Assembly: GCF_023053635.1 (NCBI RefSeq)
Contig: NC_086175.1
Span: forward strand, 20,562,740 to 20,626,739
Origin: Elgaria multicarinata webbii
Lineage: Eukaryota > Chordata > Lepidosauria > Squamata > Anguidae
Length of the DNA: 64,000 nt
Direction: 5' to 3'
The notes beneath the pieces are model-generated. The model made no database searches and was not told where the DNA came from. It was given only the letters and a program-made list of their open reading frames with translations. Both the position numbers and the translations under genes were made by a program. Positions 44,341 through 56,772 of this stretch are shown piece by piece; within the stretch, counting starts at the first letter, position 1; each line of letters opens with the position of its first letter.

Positions 44341-47300
44341 CCTCAACCCTTCAAGCCACATCACAGATTGCTAAACACACTTCAGTTTCAAAAGTGGTTT
44401 GCCACAGCAGCATGCATGGCTCAGCTGCTGTCTGAGAAAGATGAAAGGTCCCTTTTTCCCCCCAGCTTGCAGGAATTAAAGGTAATTCTATTGTCCATTG
44501 ACACAATTTCCAGTAACACGAAGCCAAATAGCCAGGGTACAAGATACATCAAGAGCATGCTTTTGACAAACTGGAACATTCTTTCCCACTTTTAAAAACT
44601 GTTAACTGTGTTACAAAGTTTTTACAATGCATTTTCTGAGTACATTTTTGGTGATGACAACTAAAAGCTTGTTTCAAAAACATCCTTCATTTCAATTATT
44701 TACATCCTGTGAAAAACTGTGAGCTTGAAAATACTTCTTCACTATCACATAATATATTACAGAATATTGAAACTGTTACAAGTACAGTAAAATACCTTCA
44801 GTTCTATTTTGTTTTTATTTTTTTGTAAAGATGCAGTATCCATATAATTGAGGTTCATACTAAAAAAAAAAACCTGTGTTGGTACTGTGGTCAGTTTGAT
44901 GTCAGCATCTTTAGAAGTACCAATGGCCATGACTTGTTGAGTACACATTGCACGGTTACTGATTTATTTATTTTTAATGAAACTGTGAAAATATAGCAGT
45001 TTTAAGTTTATACATCTTCATCTATAAAACACAGGCAAAGGCATAATACAGTAATACAAGCTGGTTTCCTAATAAGGTAAAATTATTTTAGCCTATGGAA
45101 AAGCTATTTCCAACTTTTTTTTTAAATTCTTGAAAGCATTATTAAATCTTAATTCAGATCACACACATGCACACAATGAGCTATATGCACTTGTGTAGAT
45201 GTGTTCATGGGGACAGAAGAATACTGATTGCTGCTTATGCTTAGAATAACATAGAAAACAGGGCGTACAGCATTTTCTTTTTGAAAACAAAAAAAGGCCA
45301 AACAAATCAGTTTTTAAAAATTAGACACTAACGTTTGCTGTGATGTACCTATTTCCAAGAAAATCAGAGATTCTTTTTTTTTTATCAAACAATTTATCTG
45401 TTATCAAAGACACCCTTGTACAAAAATACATTTGCACTGAATGGTGTATTGCTTCAATACAGCTCTGGAAAGGTATGATTGACGAGAACTTCCCCCATAT
45501 TAATCATGGTTAAATTTGGTCACGTAGTGCTTCCCAAATGCTAATATCAATATGGTATCTCTGGCACCAGAAATTACTCAACATTAGCCAGAATAGATTA
45601 TTTAATCCAAGTAAACATAATCAACAAGGTGAAGTGTAGGAAATACTGCATTTTAATTCCTCGCATGTACTGATATTGCAATGGGCTGTTTTCAAAGTGC
45701 TTGGTAGTTTTATCTTTTCAAATAAATGAATTAAGAAAGTGATGGTCTGAGAGAATCATATTGCTGCATTGCATTATGACCAGAATACGATGGATCCAGG
45801 TTAGGGTGGATGTTTTCAGTTTGCCCACAAAATAACATTATCTAAAGTGGGAGGTTGCCCAAGAAATCATGTGTGTGTGTGCCGGCAAAGGGCTAGTTCA
45901 CACACTCGCCTGGCAGTGTGTCAATTGTACACGGGGGCAGCACATATGCCCTCCTCTATCAAGCATATGAAGGGAGAAGGAGTGGATGAATTCGGCCTAA
46001 GTGTGAACAGATGTACTGCAAAGAACACCCATCACATTGCCCCGTCTGTACCAGAAGCTTGGCTATGTGAGCATGTTTCTGTTCACTTTGATTTCTCCTG
46101 GAGGCAGGTAAGTGTCACTGTAATTCTCCTACTAGAATCAACAGGGCTTAGTGTGGTTAATTTCGGCTGGATTGTACTCAGCGAAAGGGAGCCCAGCCTG
46201 GCTGGTATTCTGTGAAAACTGTCAGATTCCATCTACCTTGATACACTCTATGGAGCTCCATATTTGTTTGAGTGGATTATAGCTTCAAGGGCAGGACCCA
46301 ATTGCTTGAAAGTGTTATCATTTTACTAAAAAGGGTGGGGTTTTTTTTGTTCTTACAATTAAAATGTTATAATTTATAAACAGAAGAACGTATTCAAAAA
46401 GGGGATGTTTCCGAAAATTCCAACGTTTTCCCTTGGAACATACATCCAGTTCTACCTGCACTATTCTTACAAGTGTGGTAAGCTCTGCTTTTTAATTCTC
46501 TTTCCCAACAGTGTAACTGTAACTGCAGTGAAGCAGAGAAGAAAGAAAGCCCACCCACCCCCGTTCTGTTTTAACAAACAGATAACCGGAGAAGAGATGC
46601 ATCGGCATCATTTCTACATTCCTAATGGAATTTTTGTCTGATGGCGAGCTACTTTTAACAGTAGCCCTAAAAACACACAAAAACACCTCCACACTTTCTT
46701 TTGTGAAGGCAATTCTCCTGCCTATGAATGAATCTGGCTCAAAATACACATTGCTTATATACAGATGCTAGGATGGATTTATTAATCGGAAAGTCCGAAT
46801 AGTACTGAAATGTATTGAGGCATAAGAATGTACCAGTTGAGAATAAAATGGTATGTTAGAAAGATAACCCTGACATTAATAAAGCTGACGAAAAGGGTAC
46901 CTTCCTGTGCTGGAGCCACAACCAAAGAAAAGCCATACAAATTGGAAGTGTATCATCCTACTGCGAAAAACAAACAAGGAGATCTCCGAAAGGGTTACCA
47001 CAGTATTAAATTTGGCTGGCGGGGTGATTAAATCAATTCCTTCCCTGAAAAGCAGTCAACCATCAATACAAGCGTCTTGTTTTAGTACCTGCATATGAGG
47101 AAACACATTATGATGCCATTCAATTGTCTTTCTGGATCAGACCAAGGGCCATCCTCAAGCAGGACATGATAGTGATGGTCTCCAGTGGTATGCTGTGCCT
47201 GAATGTGTTTACCATGAGTTGCTTCCTGCATACTTTGATTTTCTGCCTATTCTTAAGAAGAAAAAAAGCAAAGGACTGTGTGTGTGTGGGGGGGGGGACA

Positions 47301-48819
47301 AGGATCACATTCCGCACAATCCAATTTCCTTGGAGTTCTGTGACAGTTGATTGCACAGCAGGGATGGTTATAGTGAAGGCTGCTAATTATTTAGTAACCC
47401 ATAAATAATAATGGTTACATTGTGCGCCCTGTCATTTGATATACATATTCTTCAAAAACTGATGTGTGAGTGTTGTTTTTTAGTTGCTTTTATACAACCA
47501 ATTTAATTTGAAAATTCTCTTCCCATTTATTATGGTTTATTAAGAAGCAGATGCTAATACGAACTGTGACACTGTGAAGTTCATTTGGGCAAATGTGTAA
47601 ATAACCCTTCCGAGAACTAAGTAGTTTATGAAACATCCATAAATATGGATGGCGCAACCCACAACCCTGCGTATATGCAAGAGCGAAACAATTCCAGATA
47701 CACACAGCAGAACCTCTATTGTCCACACCAATGGTTTCCCTCCTAGTAGAAGAGAATAGAAAGCCCTTGTATGTATTGGCTACTCTTGCCCAATGAAAGC
47801 CACAGGATCATGACTGCAGTATTTGGGAAAAAGCTAAGAAAAGTTCAAATACAAAAAGCCACCAGTCTCTTATCTCATTCAATTTATACTAACAAAGTTG
47901 TTTTTTTAGAAATGGGAAAAAAAAACTCATTTAGGAATTCCCCTCATTCCCTAAACACTTTTCATGTTGATTTGCAAATGGCATAGTGAAGGGTTGGCCA
48001 ATTTATTCAGCACCAAGAGCTGACTTGTAAACATTGGGAATTATCAAGTCAGTTAAACTAATTTAATTTAATTAAATTAATAAAAGCAGGAGAAAGTTAA
48101 GCACATACTTAACTCTCCCCACTGAAATCAACGGAACTTAAAGTGCTTTTGTTTGGCTGGATCCTGACCATCTGTTTGTAGGTAGCCCTAAGGAATTTGC
48201 ATTCTGTATGTATCCCCATATGGTATATCTCTCACCCACTTGTACAAAACGTGTGCAATTGTTGTGGGCACAGGGTCAGAACTGACGAACACAGTGTCCT
48301 TTGATTGTGTGCTTTTTGTGGTATTTCGTTTTCAAGAACAATTCTTAGTATGTTGGGATATATGACAAATCCCTCACCAGCTGAGTATTTTAGCCATCTG
48401 AAGTGACCAAGAGCTCTGGTATGGCTAATTCCAAATAAAGACATTCTGAAACTGTATTATAAATTGGTTAATGGGAATGCCTTCTCTTTCTGGTTTGAGG
48501 TCTTCAAATAGGCTGTTACTATATGACACCCAGGGAGCCAGTTCTGTAGTTTTTTATGATTTTTAATTAATCTGTTGATCCATTTTCTAGTCCAATAGCT
48601 ACCAAACTTTTCCAGCTAAATATTATTAAATGATGTGCTAATGGGGCATTTGGGTTGGCTACTTGGAAACAGTAGATGTGGAGGGTGAGATGGTCTCATA
48701 TGAGCCCAGTTGCACTGTGATGACATAATATTACTTACACTGGTATATGCATAAACCCAATTTCCCATGATCCCTTCTATGAAAGGATGGTGGGATGGTA
48801 TATGTACATACTTTAGCTG

Positions 48820-48821
<2 letters not shown>

Positions 48822-48907
<86 letters not shown>
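48822..48907. repeat. (GT)n(GA)n microsatellite
   Basis: About 23 GT units run directly into about 19 GA units, inside the putative 3' UTR. On the transcribed strand it would be (TC)n(AC)n. Confidence 0.95.
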
Positions 48908-48909
<2 letters not shown>

Positions 48910-49924
48910 ATCCCCCCATTCTTCATAAACTATATCCAAGTGGCCCAACTAAATGAATAGATGGTTTCTAGTACATTATACAACTTCTTAAATAATACTT
49001 TAAGACATGCTTGTCAGCTCAAAAAGTAGGTATTTTGGCCCACCAAATGACCCCCCTCCCCCTTTTCGGCAGCCTGCCTCATCAGTCATAAACCAGGAGA
49101 AATGAAGTAACTACTTCTTGCTATGACCACAGCAAAAATAGACCTTGATTGTTATCCTTTCTTTGGAAGCATTCAGGCAAAATCCACCCATGATAGCTAT
49201 TTCCTTTTGAAATAAAGTATTACTTACTTACTCAGGGATCATTTCATGCCATCTGTAAAAATGGTTCCTTGATATGCCTGGAGCAGGTCTTTTGGCTCCA
49301 GATAAGTGACTCGCCACACATTTCTGGAATACCTGCCCATGGTCATTTGAATAGTCACTTTGGCCTCAAACCCAACACAACTTAGTCATGATTACGTTTC
49401 ATTGAACCCAATAAGATTTATCACAACGAATTGAACTTAGTCGCAATGACTTTTGCTGGACTGAGGTTCTGGGCTTAGGAAACAACAGCTGATTTGAGAT
49501 CTCCTGAAATCAACTAAAAGTAGCTAATTTCTCACTGTTCTTCTCGTTGATATTGATGCACTCAATTTCTTTTCAGGGACAATAACTTTTTGACTTAACT
49601 CTTAGAGGCTGCAGACCTAAGCTAAATGGAGGAAAACTCAGTAGGACAAAGGGTCAGTTCATGCATGCAGGTTCAGCATGCTGACTGTAGCATCAACTGA
49701 TGGACCTGCTTGTACGAATGACACAAACCAAACACCATAGATCAGAAGGTTTGATCACACACATTGCTGTGCAATGGAGTCAGTTCACACATTCCGCTGT
49801 GAGTCAACAACCGCTGAGCATTCAAGTGATGAGCGATCAAGTGATGTACATGCACATTTGAACATCTGTTATTTCCAAGTAAATACGCACAGGCCTGAAG
49901 TGCTGGTTAAGGGATGGTGGGTTT

Positions 49925-50192
49925 AAGACCCTCGATATGTGTTGGACTACAACTCCAATCATATCCAACCAACTTGGCCAATGATGCCTCTGTATACCAG
50001 TTGCTGGGGAACATGAAGGGTGCTACTGCGGTCATGACCTGCTTATGGGCTTCCCATAGGTATCAGTTTGGCTAATGTGTAAGTAGAATGCTGGATTAGT
50101 TTTTGGGTCTGATCCAGCATGGCTCTTATGTTCTTGTGGGAGTAGTATGTATGTAGTCCAATACATCAGGAGGGCAACAGGTTAGGGAAGGC
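49925..50192. mobile_element. Family F/G composite repeat
   Basis: The left half has TTGGACTACAACTCCAATCA. The interior has the family G phrases TTGCTGGGGAACATGAAGGG, CTGCTTATGGGCTTCCCATA and GATCCAGCATGGCTCTTATG. The right arm ends CAACAGGTTAGGGAAGG. The same composite structure is seen at 22839-23092. Confidence 0.6.
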
Positions 50193-51004
50193 GGGTTTGT
50201 TCTATTATGCAATCAGGACAGTACTTTGTAATGGTATCTTCCTATGATAAATTAAGCAAACAGATGTAAAGAGGGCTATTTCACTCTGAATGTTACTGAT
50301 GCCTGCTTTATAGATTCCAACAAAAAGAGAAAGGAGAGATTTTTGAAAAAAGGAATTTAAAAAATTTTTTTTTAGTGGCCTCTAAAGTCCGGCATAATGA
50401 TGAAGGGGTAAAAATGTAAAAATACCACCGTCTTTATTGCATAAGTGTGCTGAGGAATCCGTTCACTTAAAAGAGCTTCATTTTTTATTATTATTATCCT
50501 TCCTCTTCCCAGTCTGTATCGCTGGCTTTGTAGATTGTTGATTATTCAACAACCAGGCGTGGTGATATTTTGCAGTGTTTTGATAGTTAAAAAAAGAAAA
50601 AGGAAAGAAGCAGCAGCAGCAGATGGAGCAGAGGTCCAGAGGGCTTCTTCTTTTCAAATGTTTGTGACATCCGGTCTTTGTAATACCAGTAATTCTTCAG
50701 GAGAAAAAAGTGTGATGGTTGAGAAAAGGTACAAGCCATAAATACTTTGAAAAGGAGACGGGTTAGAAAATAATGCCCAATCTTGTCGCGTTTCAGTGAT
50801 TCTCTCCCCGCTGAGGGTGCTGCCTTTGCCCACGCTGAAAAGCTGACTTTGGACGGGAGGGAGGAACGTGGCAATGCGTTCCTTGCTTCTTTGTGTGAAT
50901 GGGACAACACGGAACGCCCCCTTTTGTGCTAACGCCGTCAGAACGGGATTCAGCCCTGCTGAATTCACTGCAGTTAAAAGAGACCCAGCTCTTGGTACTT
51001 CCAT

Positions 51005-51026
51005 GATTATTATTATTATTATTATT
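51005..51026. repeat. (ATT)n microsatellite just after the KLF12 stop codon
   Basis: Seven ATT/TTA units lie about 19 bases downstream of the stop codon on the minus strand, where they read (AAT)n in the mRNA. Confidence 0.9.
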
Positions 51027-51044
51027 TTGACAAGGTAGCATTTT

Positions 51045-51326
<282 letters not shown>

Positions 51327-51388
51327 TCATGCAGCGTTACAATTCAGTTGCCTACCAAGCCTTCTGATCATTTCTATTGCTAAAAATA

Positions 51389-51493
51389 CAATCCTATGTA
51401 TGTTTAGACAGAAAAAAGACCTACAATTCTCAGCACGCCCCAGCCAGCATGATGGGGCTTGGACTTTTTTCTGTCTAAACATGCACAGGATTG
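51389..51493. mobile_element. 105-bp palindromic MITE near the acceptor
   Basis: CAATCCTATGTATGTTTAGA..AAAAAAG is mirrored by CTTTTTTCTG..TCTAAACATGCACAGGATTG. A second, shorter inverted block (CCCCAGCCAGCATGATGGGG) forms the core. It lies about 160 bp inside the intron from the KLF12 last exon. A similar half-site (TTATGCATGTTTAGACAG) is at about 9468. Confidence 0.8.
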
Positions 51494-51617
51494 AGAACTA
51501 ATTCTATAACTGACAGGTTTCAAGCCCTGATTGAACTGGCAATCTAAGGGGTATGTTGTGGGGGATTCAGCCCATGTGCCACTACCCAACATTGGCCAAG
51601 GGAGGGTTTGATTAGTC

Positions 51618-51898
51618 ACACCATTTATTTATTTATTACATTTTTATACCGCCCAATAGCCGAAGCTCTCACAAAAATTAAAACCAGAATAAAACAACCA
51701 ACAGGTTAAAAACACAAATACAAAATGCAGTATCAAAAGCACAACCAGGATAAAACCACGCAGCAAAAATTGATATAAGATTAAAATACAGAGTTAGAAC
51801 AGTAAAGTTTAAATTTAAGTTAAAATTAAGTGTTAAAATACTGAGAGAATAAAAAGGTCTTCAGTTGGTGACGAAAGGAGTACAGTGTAGGCACCATC
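51618..51898 (-). mobile_element. L2-type LINE 3' end
   Basis: The plus strand opens ATTTATTTATTTATTACATT and CCGCCCAATAGCCGAAGCTC. The minus-strand coding end PTLYSFRHQLKTFLFSQYFN T then stop lies at 51826-51898. The GGGCGG half of the conserved 3' hairpin is lost. It is very similar to the copy at 30686-30962, so the two are from the same subfamily. Confidence 0.85.
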
Positions 51899-51914
51899 AG
51901 CAAGGAAGACTCCG

Positions 51915-52050
51915 CTGTTCCCAACTTGGGGTCCTTAGATATTGTTGGGCTACAACTGCCATTACTCCTGAACACTCGCCTTGCTCGGGACAATGGGAAC
52001 TGTAGTCCAGCAACCTTTGGGGACCCCAACCTTTGGGGACCCCAACTTAG
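51915..52050. mobile_element. Family F-like repeat relic
   Basis: TTGGGCTACAACTGCCATTA is mirrored by TGGGAACTGTAGTCCAGCAA. It is followed by a short tandem CAACCTTTGGGGACCC duplication near 52010-52035. Confidence 0.55.
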
Positions 52051-52716
52051 GAAATGCTTTCTATACCAATAAGCCAGGTAGAACTCCCTGATCCCCAGCG
52101 AAGGTTTCCGTTGTAAGTTATTTAATGGTCTGACCAACCAATAGATTGTTCTCGTTGCTCCTCCTTGGCTACAGACCACCTTCACCTTCATCTTTCTTCC
52201 CCTTTCTTGCCACCCCCTGCTTTAAACCCAACTGGGCTGGCAATGATTTTACAGTCCAGATTTTGTCAGGGCTAAAACAGTATTGCAACCAAGATGCATA
52301 TGAAGATTTCTATCATTAGCCTTGTCCAATTCAGGCAAAGGAATAAGGACAGTTGCTTTTGAGTACACCAGGTGTAGTGGTGATATCCCAGAGTGAAATG
52401 GTCACAACATGTTAATAGCAACAATCGTGCGGGCTGTGGCATTGCTGTATCTTTTTTTGCTTCCTGATATGGCCGAATGTGAACAGACGGTTGAAAGATT
52501 TTTATTCATATCTGGATGGCCATGGCATTGAGTCCCAGGAATTTGGCAGCTGGCAGGAGAACGGGCATGAACCAAGTGACAGATGGCGAGCTATTGCTAA
52601 AGACAACATGCTTTGCAATGTACTACCCTCACCACAAACAGCTGGCCTGCAATGCCATACAAATGCACCGGTGTCTCATCTGACTTGGAGGAAGGTCCAT
52701 AGCCAGAAATTGGGGT
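52051..52716. other. Intronic DNA, nothing recognised
   Basis: No exon or repeat family is supported. The 117-codon plus frame at 52479 runs into the GT microsatellite and is antisense to KLF12. Confidence 0.4.
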
Positions 52717-52742
52717 ATGTGTGTGTGTGTGTGTGTGTGTGT
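52717..52742. repeat. (GT)n microsatellite
   Basis: About 12 GT units. Confidence 0.9.
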
Positions 52743-53105
52743 AAGGGCACACTAAGGAGAGAGTCATGTAAGTTAAGAGGGAAACGCAGAAGCCTAAACG
52801 CAAACAGTCTGATATATGTAAGTAAAAATTAGTAAATAATTGAAATACATATTATTGTTTAAATTAGATGGTCTTCTGTTTGTTTTCAAGCCAGGGAAGT
52901 AAATGCCCAGGGCTCACCAAGCTGTTATCAAGCTAAGAAAAAACTTCTGACAAGAGAGGAAAGTACTTGGATCCTTCCCTCTTCTCCTTTAATTAATTAA
53001 TTAATTAATGCATGTATTACTGTTCCCCTGGCTTGTCAACCATCCCAAAGCATATCATTCATTGGCAGAACACTGGAAGGCTTACTGAGCACTTAATATA
53101 ATAAT

Positions 53106-54972
53106 TAGGAGTGTGCACGGACCCCCCCGCTCCGCTTCTCTTTCAGATTTGCGGATCGGGCCGCTCCGCTCCGCCCCCGCTCCGCCCATGTCCGCTCCGC
53201 TGCAGAGCTCCGGATCCGGATCGGAGCTCCGTTTTCCCCCCATAGGCTTGCATTGAAAGCTAAAAAAGTATACAACTTTTTTTCTGTTAAAGTTAGAAAC
53301 CTCAAGTTTGGCACCATGAAACCTCATGGAGGTATACACAAGCATGCCAAGTTTCAAGCCAATCCCGTCATCCCCTGATTTTTGGGGAATTTTTGAAAAT
53401 CGGGCACCCCATTCACACCCCTTTCAATAGCTCCGTCAATTTGCATGTTAGAAACCTCAAACTCGGCACCATGATAGCTTATCCAGGGATACACATGCAT
53501 GCCAAGACTCAAGGCAATCCCATCATCCCCTGATTTTTGGCGGGGCTCTAACCTTTTAACTCACCCCAAATCAAGTCCCATTTTACAACTACGTCAATTT
53601 GCATGTCAGAAACCTCACCTTTGGTCCCATGACAGCTTACCCATGTGTCCACATGGACGCCAAGTTTCAAGCCAATCCCATCATCCCCTGATTTTTGGGG
53701 AATTTATGAAAGTCGGACACCCCAGTATCTGCAGACAGCTCAATGGGCCCATTTCAAAGGAAATCCCAACATGTCATGAATTGGGGAGTAGAGATAAACC
53801 TAAATATGAATCTTCTTCCACACTTGAAAAATTGATTTGGAACTTGAGCACAGGAAGGACTTCTCCCCTGAGTCAAAGCAAGACACACAAAAACCATCCC
53901 TGCGAGGTGGGCAGGGGAGGAGGGAGGGAAGGCAGGCAGGCAGCAGACATTTCTGGGGGCACAAGGAAGTGAGCTAAAGATAGTTTCAAAGCCAGTAATG
54001 AATATAAAATGGAATAAATAAATAAATAAATAAACAAACAAAGGAGGGGTGGAATTAAAAGCAGCAGTGTTGCTGAATAAACAACAAGAAGAATTTTTTT
54101 AAAAAGGCTATATCTGTATTTTACCAGTAAGAGGGGGAGTGGACGTGCCCAAGGGGAGGGGGAATCATCTGCCAATTTGACTGGTCCTGTCTAGGTACCA
54201 GTCTTTAAGAAGCAAACGACCACTTCAACTCATGATAGGCATTCTCTCCAGTGATTTACCTTTGGAGGGCTCTGATGGCCCTCCAAGGACAGGAGAGTGC
54301 ACAGGGCACGTCCATGCCCTAGGGGAGCTCATCCCCTTGCACCCCATCTATTCAGTTGTTCCCCAAAGTTACGGTGGGTAGCAGTGCTGTGTTTTTTCTA
54401 TCTCTTATTATTGGCTTAGTATATGATTTCAGGTTGTGTTTGTGCATTTGGTGGGGCTACTGTTTTTAAAAACACTGGGAAAAGTCCATTCAGACTAAGA
54501 AAGAGAAGTTCCCAGAATCCCAAGTTACCCGTTTTGCCTATCCCCTCCTCCAACTTTGGGATCATGTGATCATGACCGGGAGTTGACTCTGCCCCTCAGC
54601 CCTTAGACAAAGGTACATTTTCCCGCTGTTTTACCCGATTTTTCCAAAAATTCTAGCAAGCGAACCGCAGCACGCAGAGAGCTGAGAGTAGGCTCAAAAT
54701 GACCCCCAGCCACGACTCTCTAAGCACAAGAAGTTTCAGAAAGATAGCTTAAAAAACAACACATTTATCCCCTATTCTTTTCCGCAATGCAATCCTATGG
54801 GCGAAATTTTTCAAAATGGCGATCGGATCGGTCCGCGAAAAGAGAAGCGCTCCGCGTATGTGCACTTCTCTTCGCCGTGCTTCTACGGGTCCCCGGTCCA
54901 CCTCTGGGTAAGGCGGAGCAGGCCAATTCACTTCTGATTCTCCGCTTCTAATCGGAGTGGAGCACATCCCTA
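53106..54972. mobile_element. 1.87-kb hAT-like non-autonomous element
   Basis: The left end TAGGAGTGTGCACGGACC and right end GGAGCACATCCCTA are imperfect inverted repeats. Both are flanked by ATAATAAT (53098-53105 and 54973-54980), an 8-bp duplication, though of low complexity. The first 120 and last 150 bases are strikingly GC-rich (GCTCCGC repeats, GGATCCGG). The left interior has three tandem repeats of about 155-158 bp starting at 53292, 53447 and 53605, each with GAAACCTCA...GGCACCATG and CAAGCCAATCCC, ATCATCCCCTGATTTTTGG. No transposase domain is recognised. Frames over 90 codons here lack any domain. Confidence 0.75.
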
Positions 54973-55059
54973 ATAATAATGGCCTTCCTCCAGTGTCTGT
55001 GCTGCCCAGCCTGTGTGTTTGTAATTATGGTGTTGCATTGGTTTTAATGTTTTTATTAA

Positions 55060-55166
55060 TGTTTCATATAAACGTTTAGGCAATTATTATGTATTTTAAT
55101 GTATATAATGTATTTAATTTTCTTGTACACCACTTAAAGATATTTTAAATATGGTCAGCAGCATAT

Positions 55167-55203
<37 letters not shown>

Positions 55204-55205
55204 AC
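55060..55205 (+). mobile_element. LINE 3' end with (ATC)n tail
   Basis: TTGTACACCACTTAAAGATAT, AAATATGGTCAGCAGCATATA and AATCATCATC.. resemble a diverged L2/CR1-type 3' end. The (ATC)n tract (about 55168-55203) is the tail. Confidence 0.5.
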
Positions 55206-55222
55206 CTACATGTTTTCCCTGA

Positions 55223-55252
<30 letters not shown>
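55223..55252. repeat. (TC)n(TG)n microsatellite
   Basis: A short TC tract running into TG. Confidence 0.85.
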
Positions 55253-55253
<1 letters not shown>

Positions 55254-55264
55254 CATGTGTTGAT

Positions 55265-55480
55265 CTTGTTCATATAACAAGAACATGGGAAGAGCCCAAA
55301 TGGATCAGACAAGAGTTCCTGTGCTCCAGAATCCTATTTCCAACAATGATCAGCTAGGAAAACCACAAGCAAGGTGGGCATAAATGCAACAGCTTTCCTC
55401 TGTTGATTGCCCTCCATCAACTGGAATTCAGAGGAACACTGCTCCTGCACGTGGAGGCTTCATTTAGTTATGATGGCTAT
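55265..55480 (-). mobile_element. Family G repeat fragment
   Basis: CATATAACAAGAACATGGGA, AGAGCCCAAATGGATCAGAC and CAGAATCCTATTTCC parallel the AAGAACGTAAGAAGAGCC start of the copy at 18938. The right part is diverged. Confidence 0.45.
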
Positions 55481-56429
55481 CACCTTTTACAGACCTACCA
55501 CCTATGAATTTGGCAAATTCCCTTTTAAAGCCATGCAGCCCGGTGGGTCAGCATCATCATGGATTTGGACATACAATTTGAACCCAGGTCCAAGGCCAAT
55601 GCACTATCCAGCATACATTGGACTAAGTATATGGGGGTGGATATATATATTCACAATTCGGGGAAAGGGAATGGAATATTCCAGTCTCTGCATCCTCCCT
55701 CTAATCCTTGCTTGGCAGGTCTTATTTTTTCACGTTGGAAGAAGGGAAGGGCAGCACCAGAAACCAGAAAAACAAAAGGAGACTCAAGCTGGTGCCGAAC
55801 AGTAGTAATTTATTATTACAAATAAATTGCCCAACATACATTTCATTAGAAATCTTTGAAACAATAGACTTCGAGTGAGCTGCTTTAGCTGGTGCACCTC
55901 ACTATGATACATGATGACCTTTTGTCCCGAGGAAGCGTTTACATGTAATAATAAATTACTACCTTTGAGCACCAGCTTGAGGCTCTGCCTCACCTTTTGT
56001 TCTGTTCCTCTCTACCATGGCCACGATCCAAAGCATAGTTTTTGTTTCAGCACTTGGGATTTGGAACACTTAGATCTATGCTGGATTCTGGCACATATGT
56101 TTACATGTTCCTTTGCTAGGAATGTACCCCATGGTCACTTCTCCTGCAACCATAGGATTCCCTGGCCGGAATAATCAGCTTCCCATTTCTTTGTGCATGG
56201 CCAAAGAAGTAGGAGGGCTCCCCACGTGAAAAGCTGTCATTACGATTTCTATGTTGATTATAATAATTTTGTATTTATTTATTTTTATCGCCTTGACAAT
56301 ACTAATAGAAAAGGGACTATCAACCCATGATCAGTCACTGGTAAAATCAACAAGCCCATGAGAAATCTGCTGGTGCTAATCACATGCTCTGCTCCAAAGA
56401 AAGTAGGGTGGGATAGGCATTGTTATCAT
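55481..56429. other. Intronic DNA, nothing recognised
   Basis: The 132-codon plus frame at 55407 and its neighbours are antisense to KLF12 and have no domain. Confidence 0.4.
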
Positions 56430-56559
56430 TTCATTTCATTTTAGTTCTGACCGCCCTTCCAAGGAGCTCAGGGACACATGGTTTGCTTCCCCCATCACAA
56501 TAACCCTGTCAGGTAAGTTAGGATGATCAAGTGTGACTAGGCATGAGTCTAGATGAGGC

Positions 56560-56561
<2 letters not shown>

Positions 56562-56605
<44 letters not shown>
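56562..56605. repeat. (GT)n microsatellite
   Basis: About 21 GT units. Confidence 0.95.
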
Positions 56606-56606
<1 letters not shown>

Positions 56607-56772
56607 AGATAACACCATCTTCCATTTGTAGCCACCTCTGTATTTTTCCACTGCTACTTTCATCGTTTTCTTACCCCCAGACACACACACAGGTTAAGAA
56701 GGGAAAGATGAGAAAAGCACAATGCTGTTTTATTAGCAGCAATAGGTGCTGTCTGTCTGTAATACCATAGAC

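Larger units (their letters stand above)
38630..51044 (-). other. KLF12: Putative long 3' UTR of KLF12
   Basis: This stretch lies directly downstream of the KLF12 stop codon on the minus strand. It is AT-rich, has no open gene, and shows fewer recognisable old repeats than the DNA further left. Mammalian KLF12 mRNAs are known for a 3' UTR of many kilobases, and this extent is of that order once inserted elements are discounted. The proposed end is a minus-strand AATAAA at 38645-38650. At least four UGUANAUA Pumilio-type sites occur on the sense strand. Family B MITEs, a microsatellite and other repeats have inserted into it. The exact end is inferred, and shorter forms using other AATAAA sites (for example at about 39350) are possible. 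Confidence 0.5.

Noticed and set aside
53499-53972. 157-codon plus-strand open frame
   Set aside because: It lies in the 1.87-kb non-autonomous element and crosses its tandem units. It has no transposase or other domain.
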